Positions 44,400 to 51,933 of a stretch of DNA of 51,933 nt are shown here, one piece after another. The translations under genes were made by a program, and so were the position numbers. Source of the stretch: an uncultured Acetobacteraceae bacterium (lineage in GTDB: Bacteria; Pseudomonadota; Alphaproteobacteria; Acetobacterales; Acetobacteraceae); the NCBI GenBank assembly GCA_903895595.1, contig CAITUP010000006.1, positions 1 to 51,933 on the forward strand, in the 5' to 3' direction. Each line of letters starts with the position of its first letter. Within the stretch, counting starts at the first letter, position 1. The notes below the pieces were generated by a model. It had not been told where the DNA came from. It made no database searches and saw only the letters and a list, made by a program, of their open reading frames with translations.

Positions 44400-45479
44400 G
44401 TGAAAATTGCCCAGATCGCCCCGCCCTGGTTCGCGACTCCGCCGAAAACCTACGGTGGCACAGAATCGATTATCGCCTTCATCGTCGATGAACTCGTCAA
44501 GCTGGGCCATGACGTCACGCTGTTCGCGCTGGGCGATTCCGTGACCTCGGGCAAGCTCGTGTCGTTCTTTCCGCAATCCCTGATCGCCGAAGGCGTGCCT
44601 TGGCAGGCAGCGCTGAAACCCTATTACCACCTGCACAAGTCGCTGGAACGGGCACACGAATTCGATATCGTGCACACGCATCTTTCGTCCACTGCCGATA
44701 TGTTCATGTTTCCGCTGATGGCGGAGATGAAAACGCCGCATGTCACGACGATGCATTCGAACTTTCCGTTCGATCGCGTCAGCGACTGGATCGGCGACGC
44801 AGATAAATATTTCCTCGACTGGATCAAACCTGCGCCGTTGGTCACCGTCAGCCATCGCGCGCGCGAGAATATTCCGTACGATTTGAATGTCGCCGGTGTG
44901 GTGCATCTGGGCGTGCCGATGGCGGACTACCGGTTCAACGGAGTGCAACCCGAGCCGTACTTCACTTGGCTTGGACGGTTTTCTCCTCCGAAGGGGCCGC
45001 ATCTCGCCATCGCGGCCGCGAAACAGGCTGGCGTGAAGCTGGTGCTGGCGGGGATCATCGAGCACGGCAACAAGGAATCGTCGGATTACTTCCGCGACGA
45101 GATCGAACCGCACCTGGACGGCGAGCAGATACAATACATCGGCCCCGCCAATATGGAACAAAAGGTCAAACTGCTCAGCCACGCCCGAGGCTTCCTGAAC
45201 CCCATCACCTGGGAAGAACCCGGCGCCACAGTCGTCCTGGAAGCCATGGCGCTCGGCTGCCCCGTCATCGGGTTCGCGCGCGGTGTGGTGCCGGAGCTGA
45301 TCGTGCACGGAAAGACGGGTTTTTTGGTGAACGATGTGGCGGAGATGGTCAGCTACATCCCGCGTATCGGGGAGATCGACCGGCGGGAGACGCATCTGCA
45401 CGTGGAGCGCAATTTCTCGTCCAAGGCGATGGCGGAGAAGTATCTGGCGATCTACGAGCGGTTGATCGCCAAGGCTTGA
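44400..45479 (+). CDS. GT4-family glycosyltransferase
   Basis: 359-aa retaining GT-B glycosyltransferase. The start is GTG at 44400 giving MKIAQIAPPWFATPPKTYGG with the N-terminal GGTE motif. The C-terminal nucleotide-sugar domain has WLGRFSPPKGPHLAIAAAKQ and the E-x7-E motif in EEPGATVVLEAMALGCPVIG. Donor and acceptor are unknown. A terminator follows its stop within 10 nt. The 60-nt gap to the ABC-F gene leaves co-transcription open. Confidence 0.9.
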   Translation: MKIAQIAPPWFATPPKTYGGTESIIAFIVDELVKLGHDVTLFALGDSVTSGKLVSFFPQSLIAEGVPWQAALKPYYHLHKSLERAHEFDIVHTHLSSTADMFMFPLMAEMKTPHVTTMHSNFPFDRVSDWIGDADKYFLDWIKPAPLVTVSHRARENIPYDLNVAGVVHLGVPMADYRFNGVQPEPYFTWLGRFSPPKGPHLAIAAAKQAGVKLVLAGIIEHGNKESSDYFRDEIEPHLDGEQIQYIGPANMEQKVKLLSHARGFLNPITWEEPGATVVLEAMALGCPVIGFARGVVPELIVHGKTGFLVNDVAEMVSYIPRIGEIDRRETHLHVERNFSSKAMAEKYLAIYERLIAKA

Positions 45480-45484
45480 AATGG

Positions 45485-45510
45485 AAAACCCCGCCAGAGC
45501 GGGGCTTTCT
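45485..45510 (+). terminator. intrinsic terminator after the glycosyltransferase gene
   Basis: CCCCGC, loop CAGA, GCGGGG, then CTTTCT, with AAAA on the 5' side. It starts about 10 nt after the stop codon. The following stretch to 45617 holds no gene that I can see. Confidence 0.8.
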
Positions 45511-45617
45511 GACGTCGCGGCAGTTTGCGATCACCGCGCCGCGGCGGCCGTGGATTTAAATGCCGGCCGAGCCGGCTACTCTGCATCCGATGTCTGATTG
45601 GCCGCGCAAAAGCAAGT

Positions 45618-46140
45618 CTATAATCCAAGGCCAGCAGTTCTCATTATGGCGGTCGTCACCTCTTCATCGTCATGGTCGGGCTTGACCCGACCAACTCTGG
45701 CGATTTGAGGCGCGTTGACATTGCGAGGTTTTTTTGGCGGTACCCCATTGGCCTGAGTTGGTCGGGTCAGGCCCGACCATGACGGGTATGCGGAACGCAA
45801 TGGCAAAATGAGAACTACTGAATCCAAGGCCGAACCGTACGCAGCGCTGCACACGGGCGAATGTCTCCCGGTCGAGGACCCCTTGCCGTGACCGGCGAAC
45901 AGATAGCGCAGCCGGCGGAACGCGACGGTCAGCACGATGTCGCCCTTCAGCCATGCGACCGGATTGGAATACGGTGGAGGCAGCGGTGGGTCGAAGCAGA
46001 TTTGCATGTGGTGCGGCAGCACGGGGCTGGGCGGCGTCGTACACAAAGGGACGATCGTGCACATTTGCGGGCGGCCTGAACCCTTCGGACAGGTCGATCC
46101 GCACGATGGTACCGGGCGCGGGGTGGCGGTTAACGGTCAT
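45618..46140 (-). pseudogene. PemK/MazF-family toxin pseudogene, interrupted by a MITE-like element
   Basis: From ATG at 46140 the frame gives MTVNRHPAPGTIVRIDLSEG then FRPP, as in a PemK/MazF subfamily. A different frame continues MCTIVPLCTTPPSPVLPHHM and VAWLKGDIVLTVAFRRLRYL, and a further shift gives FARVQRCVRFGLG. About 20 residues are missing between the first two blocks. The end of the gene is split by the element at 45633-45820; after it GGCCTTGGATTATAG (GLGL stop) completes the reading frame. Clearly inactive. No antitoxin gene is visible upstream. Confidence 0.75.
45633..45820. mobile_element. MITE-like element with REP core and 11-bp target duplication
   Basis: Ends are inverted repeats (AGCAGTTCTCATTATGG at left; GCAAAATGAGAACTACT at right, 15 of 17 complementary). 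The 11-bp direct repeat AATCCAAGGCC flanks both sides (45622-45632 and 45821-45831). Inside is a large palindrome of two 29-nt arms (45669-45697 and 45755-45783) with one mismatch, the same family as 1-63. No open reading frame is plausible, so it must have moved in trans. Confidence 0.85.
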
Positions 46141-46288
46141 GGCCGTTCCTGCGGGAAGCGTCTCCTGCCGATCCTGCGCATGAATTGGTAAAAATTCGAT
46201 TGACGCGGACGAAGAATTTCGCGGCCCTTGCCCTTGGTGGCCCAACCCATTTGAATGACCCCGACATCCAACAATCGGGGAAACGCAC

Positions 46289-47047
46289 ATGCCGCGACTC
46301 GCGGGAAAGATCGCTTGGGTCACCGGGGCCGGTTCGGGCATCGGCGAGGCCGCCGCGCTGGCGCTGGCCGACGAGGGCGCCACCGTCATCCTGACCGGGC
46401 GCACCGCGTCCAAGCTGGAAAGCGTGGCGCAGCGGATCAACCAGACCGGTGTGGCGCATGTCGCGACCGCGGACCTGACCGACAAGGCGCAGGTCGCGAA
46501 GGTCGGCGAATACATACGGGAGAAATTCAATCGGCTGGATATTCTGGTGAACAACGCCGGCGTGAACATCGTCGACCGGCACTGGGACAAGCTCACCCCC
46601 GCCGGCATCGACACGCTGATCCAGGGCAATCTGGTCGGCGCGCTCTACTGCGTCACCGTCGCGCTGCCGTTCATGCGGGCCCAGCAGGATGGGGTGATCA
46701 TTCACACCGCCTCGATGGCCGGGCGCTTCATCGGCGGCGTCTCCGGCCCCATCTACGTCACCGCCAAGCATGGCATCGTCGCGATGAGCCACGGGCTGAA
46801 CATGCAGGAATGCATCAACGGCATCCGCTCCACCGTGTTCCTGCCGGGGGAGGTCGCGACGCCGATCCTCGATCAGCGCCCCAATCCGGTCCCGCCCGAG
46901 GTGCGTGCCCGCATGGTGCAGCCGGAAGATTGCGGCGATCTGATCCGCTACATCGCCTGTCTGCCCAGGCACCTGACGATGAATGAGGTGCATCTGGCAC
47001 CGACGCATAATCGCGGCTATCTCGCGAGCCTCGCACGCACACTCTAA
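46289..47047 (+). CDS. short-chain dehydrogenase/reductase
   Basis: 252-aa SDR enzyme. The NAD(P) site TGAGSGIG lies near residues 12-19, NNAGV follows, and the catalytic residues are Ser (HTASMAG) and Tyr/Lys (YVTAKHG). The oxidised alcohol or reduced ketone is unknown. Start MPRLAGKIAWVTG is preceded by GGGGAAACGC. It is the first of four same-strand genes with gaps of 12, 6 and 7 nt, so a single operon is likely. Confidence 0.92.
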   Translation: MPRLAGKIAWVTGAGSGIGEAAALALADEGATVILTGRTASKLESVAQRINQTGVAHVATADLTDKAQVAKVGEYIREKFNRLDILVNNAGVNIVDRHWDKLTPAGIDTLIQGNLVGALYCVTVALPFMRAQQDGVIIHTASMAGRFIGGVSGPIYVTAKHGIVAMSHGLNMQECINGIRSTVFLPGEVATPILDQRPNPVPPEVRARMVQPEDCGDLIRYIACLPRHLTMNEVHLAPTHNRGYLASLARTL

Positions 47048-47059
47048 GGACCCGGAACC

Positions 47060-48040
47060 ATGGCCTCCAACAAACGCAAGGTGATGCTGCCCCACACCAT
47101 GGGCAAGCAAGGCGTCGCGATCGTCCAGGCGCGCGAAGATATCGAACTGGTGATCTATCAAGCGGGCATCGCCCAGGCCGATCTGCTGCCGCAGTTGGTG
47201 GATTGCGCGGGCATCGCGCTGTCGGCGACGCCGTTCAAGCAGACGGAAATGAACGCTGCGCCGGCCATGCAGGTCGTGGCACGTATCGGCGTGGGCTTCG
47301 ACGCGGTTGAGGTTCCGGCCCTGACCGCACGCGGCGTGCCGCTGATGGTGGTGGGGATCGCGAATTCGACCTCTGTCGCCGAACAGGCGTTCCACATGAT
47401 GATTTCGCTGGCCAAGCTGAATCACCATATGGACGGGCTGGTGAAGGGCGGCAAGTGGAACGACCGGCACCAGATTCTGCCGATGGAAATTTCGGGCAAG
47501 ACTGTTCTGATTGTCGGCTTCGGCCGCATCGGCACGCGCACCGCGCCGCGTTGCAAGGCGTTCGATATGAACGTGCTGATCTACGATCCGTACGTCGATC
47601 CCGCCGTGATCTCGGCCGCCGGGTTCACGCCGGTTATGGATCTGGATGCGGCGCTGCCGAGCGTGGATTTCCTGTGCATTCATTGCCCGAAAAATCCGGA
47701 GACGGTGGGCATGTTCGATGCACGCCGTTTGGCGTTGCTGAAAAAGGGCGCCTACTGCGTCAGCACCGCGCGCGGCGGCATCATCGCCGAGGCACCGCTG
47801 TACGACGCACTGAAATCCGGCCACATCGCCGGCGCAGGCTTGGATGTGTTCGAGTCCGAACCGACACCGAACGACAACAAGCTGCTGACCCTGGACAACG
47901 TCATCGCCTCCCCGCACATGGCCGGCATCACGACCGAGGCCGTGGCGGCGATGGCGGTGATGACCGCGCGTAACATTCTCAGCGTGCTGGACGGCACGCC
48001 GATGAAGGAAAACGCGGTTAACCCTGAAGTGTTCGGGTAA
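47060..48040 (+). CDS. D-2-hydroxyacid dehydrogenase family protein
   Basis: 326-aa NAD-dependent dehydrogenase of the SerA/GyaR type. The Rossmann motif is VLIVGFGRIGTR (near residue 150). The catalytic triad appears as Arg in CVSTARGGII, Glu in LDVFESEP and His in ASPHMAG. It could act on a 2-hydroxy acid formed in the pathway of the neighbouring SDR. Exact substrate unknown. Confidence 0.92.
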   Translation: MASNKRKVMLPHTMGKQGVAIVQAREDIELVIYQAGIAQADLLPQLVDCAGIALSATPFKQTEMNAAPAMQVVARIGVGFDAVEVPALTARGVPLMVVGIANSTSVAEQAFHMMISLAKLNHHMDGLVKGGKWNDRHQILPMEISGKTVLIVGFGRIGTRTAPRCKAFDMNVLIYDPYVDPAVISAAGFTPVMDLDAALPSVDFLCIHCPKNPETVGMFDARRLALLKKGAYCVSTARGGIIAEAPLYDALKSGHIAGAGLDVFESEPTPNDNKLLTLDNVIASPHMAGITTEAVAAMAVMTARNILSVLDGTPMKENAVNPEVFG

Positions 48041-48046
48041 CGCGCC

Positions 48047-48622
48047 ATGCCCCAGCCCGACCACATCTCCGCCCTCGGAGTCCCCGATCCGGCCACGCTG
48101 GACGAGGACCTGCAGGTCCTCTGGCGCAAATGCGTGGAAAAGCTGGGGTTCGTGCCGAACGTGTTCAGCACCTACAGCCTGAAACCCAAGCGCCTGCGCA
48201 ACTTCATGGCGATGTATAACGACGTCATGCTGTCGGACTCCGGCCTGTCGAAGCTGGAGCGGGAGATGGTGGCCGTCGTCGTGTCCTCGGCCAATCGTTG
48301 CTATTATTGTCTGGTGGCACACGGCGCGGCGGTGAGGCAACTGTCGGGGGACCCGGAACTCGGGGAGATGATGGCGCTGAACTACCGCGTCGCGAAGCTG
48401 GATGCTCGGCAGCGGGCGATGCTGGATTTCGCGTGGAAGCTGACCACGACACCGAACCTGATCGATGACGCGGATCGCGACGGGCTGCGGGCAGTCGGGC
48501 TGACGAACGAGGATATGTTCGATCTCTCGGAGACCGTGGCGTTCTTCAACCTGTCGAACCGGATGGCCTCGGCAACGGATATGATGCCGAACAAGGAATA
48601 TCACCGCGCCGTTCGCGGGTAG
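48047..48622 (+). CDS. peroxidase-related enzyme (AhpD/carboxymuconolactone decarboxylase-like)
   Basis: 191-aa AhpD-fold protein with the redox CxxC and downstream His in NRCYYCLVAHGAAVRQL. The N terminus LWRKCVEKLGFVPNVFSTYS is typical of the uncharacterised peroxidase-related family. It may protect the operon's enzymes from peroxide or act on a thiol-dependent step; the role is not established. It sits 6 nt after the dehydrogenase gene. Confidence 0.87.
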   Translation: MPQPDHISALGVPDPATLDEDLQVLWRKCVEKLGFVPNVFSTYSLKPKRLRNFMAMYNDVMLSDSGLSKLEREMVAVVVSSANRCYYCLVAHGAAVRQLSGDPELGEMMALNYRVAKLDARQRAMLDFAWKLTTTPNLIDDADRDGLRAVGLTNEDMFDLSETVAFFNLSNRMASATDMMPNKEYHRAVRG

Positions 48623-48629
48623 AACACCC

Positions 48630-49394
48630 ATGATGACGATGCACATGCTCTCGGGCGGGCGTCTGCGCATGCGGCGCGGCGTTTACTACCCGGATGCGCC
48701 GTGGGACGAGACGATGGACATGCCGGTGTCCTGTGCGCTGTTGCGTCATCCGCAGGGGTTGGCGCTGTTCGATACCGGCTGCCATCCGTCGATCGTGACG
48801 GGTGCCGAGGAACGCTGGGGTTCCCTGTCGCGCTTTATGACGCCGGTCTTCGCCGAACCGGAATCGTTGCTCGCGCAACTACCTCTGGCCGGTGCGCAGC
48901 CGAACGATATCGATATCGTCATCTGTTCCCACCTGCACCCCGACCATTGCGGCTGCAATGCTTTTTTCCCGCGCGCCACCGTCATCGCCCAAGCCGCCGA
49001 GGTCGCGGCGGCGCGCGCCGATGACGCCGACGCCTGGGGCTATCGCGCGGTGGAGTGGGAACTGCCCAACCGCCTGGAAACGATCGAGGGCACGCGCGAT
49101 CTGTTCGGCGACGGGCGCGTGACGCTGCTCCATATGCCCGGTCACACGCCGGGGATGATGGCGGCGCATGTGGTGCTCGACCACGACGGCGCCTTCGTTT
49201 TGGGATCGGACGCGGTGGCGGTGCGGGCGCATTTGGATGAGCGGCGGGCGCCTAAAAATACCTGGGATATCGATCGAGCGGTCGCTTCGATCCTGGAAAT
49301 CGCGGCGTTGCAGCGGGACGGCGCCACGGTGCTGTTCGGGCACGATGCGGAACAATGGGCGACACTGTGGACCGGGGCCGCGTTTTATCGTTAA
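48630..49394 (+). CDS. MBL-fold metallo-hydrolase (N-acyl homoserine lactonase-like)
   Basis: 254-aa metallo-beta-lactamase-fold hydrolase. The zinc motif HxHxDH is in ICSHLHPDHCG. A further His is in HMPGHTPGMM, an Asp in FVLGSDAVAV and a His in VLFGHDAEQW, together forming a di-zinc site. The arrangement is like AHL lactonases (AiiA/AttM), but other lactones or thioesters are possible. It is the last gene of the four-gene operon, and its stop overlaps the stop of the convergent fusion gene by 4 nt. Confidence 0.88.
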   Translation: MMTMHMLSGGRLRMRRGVYYPDAPWDETMDMPVSCALLRHPQGLALFDTGCHPSIVTGAEERWGSLSRFMTPVFAEPESLLAQLPLAGAQPNDIDIVICSHLHPDHCGCNAFFPRATVIAQAAEVAAARADDADAWGYRAVEWELPNRLETIEGTRDLFGDGRVTLLHMPGHTPGMMAAHVVLDHDGAFVLGSDAVAVRAHLDERRAPKNTWDIDRAVASILEIAALQRDGATVLFGHDAEQWATLWTGAAFYR

Positions 49395-50806
49395 GCCGCC
49401 GTCCCCTGCACGTCCTTGACCACCGGCACCATGGTCGCCAGCGCATCGTCCGTCGCCACGCGCGCCAAGGTCGCGGTCTGATCCGTCAACATGCGCGGCA
49501 GCCGGCGGGAGATCACGCGTGGGAACCCCTCGGTCTGGCTCATTTCCTCGCACAGGATTTCTCCGGCGGCTTTGATCATGGCGTATTCCGTCATGTCGCG
49601 GGGACGGCCGGGTTCCACGAACACCGACGACGGATAAAACGCCACGTCCAGACGTAGCGCCACGCACAACTCGTAAAAAGACCCCAGATACGCGCGCGTA
49701 AATTCGCCGAACACCGTGGCATCGAACAAAGCGGCCTTCTGCCGGTAAATGCGTGGCGAGGCGAAATGATACAGGTGCGTCACACCCTCGACGCCGGCAA
49801 GCTGCCCCGTCGCGTCGGCCATCATGTCGTAACGCAGCGTCGTGCAAGCTTCGCGGCCGACGAACGCGTTGATTTCCGCCGCGACAGTATCGGCGTCCTC
49901 GCGGCCCATGGCGTAGGAGACGACCACGTTGGCGCCGCCAGCGGCCAGAATTTTGGCGGTCAGAGCACCCAGGCCGCGCGATCCACCCGTGACCAGCGCA
50001 CAGGCCCCCGCGAAGGCATCCGGCGCGACCAAGGCGACAATGTCCGAGATATCGGGTTGGCGGACGGCTTCCCGCCGAGCGAAGGCGATGACGGTGCCGG
50101 CGATGCCGGAGCCGGCGATGGGCATGCGCAACAGACGGGTGCGGACGTTCGCCATCGCCACCTGGAATCCCAATCCGGGACGATCGTGCTCGGGCACGAC
50201 CGCGACCTCCAGCGAGCCGAAGACCGAGTGCAGGCCCGGGTAGAGCATGCCCACCAGACGGGACGACAGCGCGATGGCGTCAACCCGGCGCGCGCCCAGG
50301 ACGGCGGCGGCATGCGGGAACATCGCGTCGTCGCCCTCGGGCTCGATCCAGCCGGATTGTTTCGACATGGCGGCGAGGTCGGGGACATTCGGCGCCGTGC
50401 CTTGCGTGACGACAGGCGGCTGATCGAACGCGCTGTCCGCCGGTGCACCTTCTGGCCCCAGACCGATGGTAATGGTCGTGGTGTCGACGCCGGCAGCGGA
50501 CACCACGGCCTCCACCGTATCGTTCGACGCCTGAATCACCCGGATGACAGCGGGCGTGTCCAGGTAAACGAACTTGTTGAACACCGCCGCCACCGACGCG
50601 ACCGGCCCGCGCACCACGCCCGTGCCGATCAGCGTATCCAGCGTCCACAGCGCCAAATGCACGCCGTGCACGACCGGCGCGCCCGGCTGCGTTCGCCGCG
50701 CCGCGACCGGGTCCATGTGCATTGGGTTCCAGTCACCCGATAAACGAGCGAACCGTTCCTGATCCGCGGCGTTAAAGCGGCGTGCCGGAAAACTCAGCCC
50801 CGGCAT
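49391..50806 (-). CDS. MaoC hydratase-SDR fusion protein
   Basis: 471 aa joining hot-dog domains to a short-chain dehydrogenase. Residues 1-90 are MaoC-like (ARLSGDWNPMHMDPVAARRT, with the hydratase-type D-x4-H spacing). A second hot-dog-like region spans about 170-250. The C-terminal SDR half has ALVTGGSRGLGALTAK and catalytic YAMIK, with Ser in YPSSVFV. It would hydrate an enoyl-CoA and oxidise the product, as in bifunctional beta-oxidation-type enzymes; inference from domains. Its 5' end overlaps the next upstream gene by 13 nt. Confidence 0.85.
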   Translation of the reverse strand: MPGLSFPARRFNAADQERFARLSGDWNPMHMDPVAARRTQPGAPVVHGVHLALWTLDTLIGTGVVRGPVASVAAVFNKFVYLDTPAVIRVIQASNDTVEAVVSAAGVDTTTITIGLGPEGAPADSAFDQPPVVTQGTAPNVPDLAAMSKQSGWIEPEGDDAMFPHAAAVLGARRVDAIALSSRLVGMLYPGLHSVFGSLEVAVVPEHDRPGLGFQVAMANVRTRLLRMPIAGSGIAGTVIAFARREAVRQPDISDIVALVAPDAFAGACALVTGGSRGLGALTAKILAAGGANVVVSYAMGREDADTVAAEINAFVGREACTTLRYDMMADATGQLAGVEGVTHLYHFASPRIYRQKAALFDATVFGEFTRAYLGSFYELCVALRLDVAFYPSSVFVEPGRPRDMTEYAMIKAAGEILCEEMSQTEGFPRVISRRLPRMLTDQTATLARVATDDALATMVPVVKDVQGTAA

Positions 50807-51252
50807 TTGATCATCCGCAGCGGCGTGTAGGTCAGCGCCACCGTCCCATCCTGTTTCACCACTTTGTTCCGCGTGCGCACGAGGCCGCGACCGGGGCGGT
50901 TTTTCGACAGCCGAGCCTCGATGACCTCGACCTCCACATGGATGGTGTCGCCGGCGAAGACCGGGGCCTGGATGTTCAGCTCCATGTGCAGGAAGGCGAA
51001 ACCGGTATGCTGCATCGTCGCTTGGACCAACAGCCCTTCCGCGAAGGTGTAGCCCAGCGCGCCGGGGGCGATGCGCTGCTTGATGTCGGATTCCTCCTTC
51101 AGGAATTCGATATTGGTGAACAGCACCTCCACCATGCCGGTGGCGTTCACGAAATTGGTGATATCGGCCTCGGTGACGGTGCGGCCGATGGTTTTGAAGG
51201 TGCGGCCGACCGGCAGATCCTCGTAGTACATGCCCAGCCCGACGGTTTCCAT
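50794..51252 (-). CDS. MaoC-family dehydratase
   Basis: 152-aa single hot-dog protein (METVGLGMYYEDLPVGRTFK, RTVTEADITNFVNATG, APGALGYTFAEGLLVQATMQ, LNIQAPVFAGDTIHVEVEV). It is like MaoC dehydratases acting on CoA esters, although the usual Asn-x-x-His pair is altered here (FTNIEF), so activity may differ. ATG at 51252 is chosen because the domain begins there. It overlaps the fusion gene, which supports a joint pathway. Confidence 0.85.
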   Translation of the reverse strand: METVGLGMYYEDLPVGRTFKTIGRTVTEADITNFVNATGMVEVLFTNIEFLKEESDIKQRIAPGALGYTFAEGLLVQATMQHTGFAFLHMELNIQAPVFAGDTIHVEVEVIEARLSKNRPGRGLVRTRNKVVKQDGTVALTYTPLRMIKCRG

Positions 51253-51275
51253 GTGCGTTTCTCCCTTTGGTCGGA

Positions 51276-51659
51276 TCAAGTGTCCTGTTTTACGGCGGTA
51301 AAGTGCAAGCCGCACGGGCCGTTGGTCACGTCGCCCTCTATGCGCTTGGCGTCCCGTTTGCCGATCAACGTGATTCCGGGGCCTGCGCCATGCAGGCTCC
51401 CGTCGCGGTCGATCGTGACATCGATCCAGGTGTTGGCGTCCCAGCGGTATTGGAACCGTTCGTCCAGCACCCGCAGCGTGATCAGGCCCGGATGTGGGCA
51501 GTTGCGCAGATCGGCCTGAAACCGGGTGGACGAGCCGCGCCAGACCCCGGTGGCCGGCGGAAACGTGGGCTTGGCCGGTTCGGGGGGCGGGGGCGGCGAT
51601 CCGCACCCGCTCAGCCACAGCGAAACGAACAACAGCGGGGTCAGGCGTGCGGTTATCAT
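51276..51659 (-). CDS. lipoprotein, unknown function
   Basis: 127 aa. The signal peptide MITARLTPLLFVSLWLSGC carries a lipobox (LSGC), so Cys19 should be lipidated. A Pro-rich linker (GSPPPPPEPAKPTFPP) precedes a small beta-rich domain with two cysteines (NCPHPG, GPCGLHF) that may form a disulfide. No catalytic motif is seen. It lies 23 nt upstream of the MaoC gene on the same strand; a functional link is uncertain. Confidence 0.75.
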   Translation of the reverse strand: MITARLTPLLFVSLWLSGCGSPPPPPEPAKPTFPPATGVWRGSSTRFQADLRNCPHPGLITLRVLDERFQYRWDANTWIDVTIDRDGSLHGAGPGITLIGKRDAKRIEGDVTNGPCGLHFTAVKQDT

Positions 51660-51805
51660 GAGACTCCTGGGCGTTGGCGACCGTCGTGCGCGTCATGGTT
51701 CGCGGCGCCGCGCTTTGCAAGCCGGCGATTTGCCTTCAGGGCAATCGCTTGAAGGTCCCCGGACCACTGCATTGTGGCATTGGCCTACCCAACCCGTCAT
51801 CCCGG

Positions 51806-51873
51806 GCTTGTCCCGGGGACCAGGACAAGCACAAACTCGCAATTCCCTGCCCGTATTGGTCCCCGGGACAAGC
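51806..51873. repeat. REP-type palindrome (second family)
   Basis: Perfect 17-bp arms GCTTGTCCCGGGGACCA (51806-51822) and its complement (51857-51873), preceded by CCCGTCATCCCGG. This matches the widespread alphaproteobacterial CGTCATCCCGGGCTTGTCC-type repeat and differs in core from the GGTCGGGCTTGACCCGACC family. The rest of 51660-51933 contains no gene that I can support. Confidence 0.8.
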
Positions 51874-51933
51874 TCTACCGGGTTCACACATCCTGGGAAC
51901 GACCTTCCGGCGTTTGCCTTCTGCAAGGACGAA

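Noticed and set aside
42353-44491. Long plus-strand frame overlapping the ABC-F gene
   Set aside because: Arg/Gly/Ala-rich translation in another frame of a well-supported ABC-F gene with both Walker and signature motifs.
45670-46629. 319-aa minus-strand frame
   Set aside because: It runs through the SDR gene in antisense, the toxin pseudogene and the MITE-like element; not a gene as a whole.
51693-51926. 77-aa minus-strand frame at the window end
   Set aside because: Its middle is the translated REP palindrome and there is no family match or RBS.

Overview
The window is high-GC DNA, densely packed with genes. It reads like the chromosome of an alphaproteobacterium, and a Rhodospirillales or Acetobacteraceae-type organism is the best guess. 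The reasons are the NAD-dependent fds formate dehydrogenase operon, the cobA-cysJ-cysI arrangement, prpC/prpD, many CoA-ester catabolic enzymes, the REP-like palindromes and the 46-aa MAKGQKKSNRE-type protein. This placement is inference from gene content. I saw no rRNA, tRNA, CRISPR, phage or transposase gene.

Left part (1-8.6 kb): a five-gene peptide/opine-type ABC importer reads leftward (75-5674). It diverges from a two-gene unit with a racemase-fold protein that lacks both expected catalytic cysteines and a periplasmic-binding-fold 4,5-dihydroxyphthalate-decarboxylase-like protein. Immediately after comes a lower-GC two-gene cassette: a DUF6338-type membrane protein and a 64-aa Pro/Ser/Gly-rich protein. 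It lies between the end of the upstream gene and a degraded second copy of that same gene end. This is the best candidate in the window for an undescribed accessory system.

8.6-21 kb: assimilatory sulfite reduction and siroheme synthesis (cobA-cysJ-cysI plus a small membrane protein), an orphan molybdenum hydroxylase large subunit, an NtaA/SnaA-type monooxygenase, two EamA transporters (one with a 64-residue tail holding 23 histidines), and an alpha-methylacyl-CoA racemase-like gene. 21-28 kb: an AT-hook/histone-H1-like DNA-binding protein, prpC and prpD of propionate catabolism, an MFS transporter with a D-carbamoylase, and a secreted SGNH hydrolase. 28.5-34.4 kb: a complete fdsG-fdsB-fdsA-fdhD-fdsD operon with four-base overlaps and a LysR-type operator upstream.

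34.4-45.5 kb: an acyltransferase, two luciferase-like oxidoreductases, a fatty acid desaturase, an acyl-CoA dehydrogenase pair with a MaoC-type hydratase, a decayed stretch, an ABC-F ATPase and a glycosyltransferase. The decayed stretch holds an enoyl-CoA hydratase tail and a broken MazEF/PemIK-like toxin-antitoxin pair. 45.5-52 kb: a second broken PemK-like toxin interrupted by a MITE-like element with an 11-bp target duplication, an SDR/2-hydroxyacid dehydrogenase/AhpD-like/MBL operon, a MaoC-SDR fusion with a stand-alone MaoC, and a lipoprotein.

Two small palindromic element families recur. One is a TA-bounded MITE-like family (17679-17850 and 21014-21130). The other is a REP-like family (1-63, 45669-45783, and a 19-nt half inside the fdhD start). 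They appear to have shaped gene ends: a stop codon of the AT-hook gene, the N terminus of FdhD and the 3' end of a toxin pseudogene.
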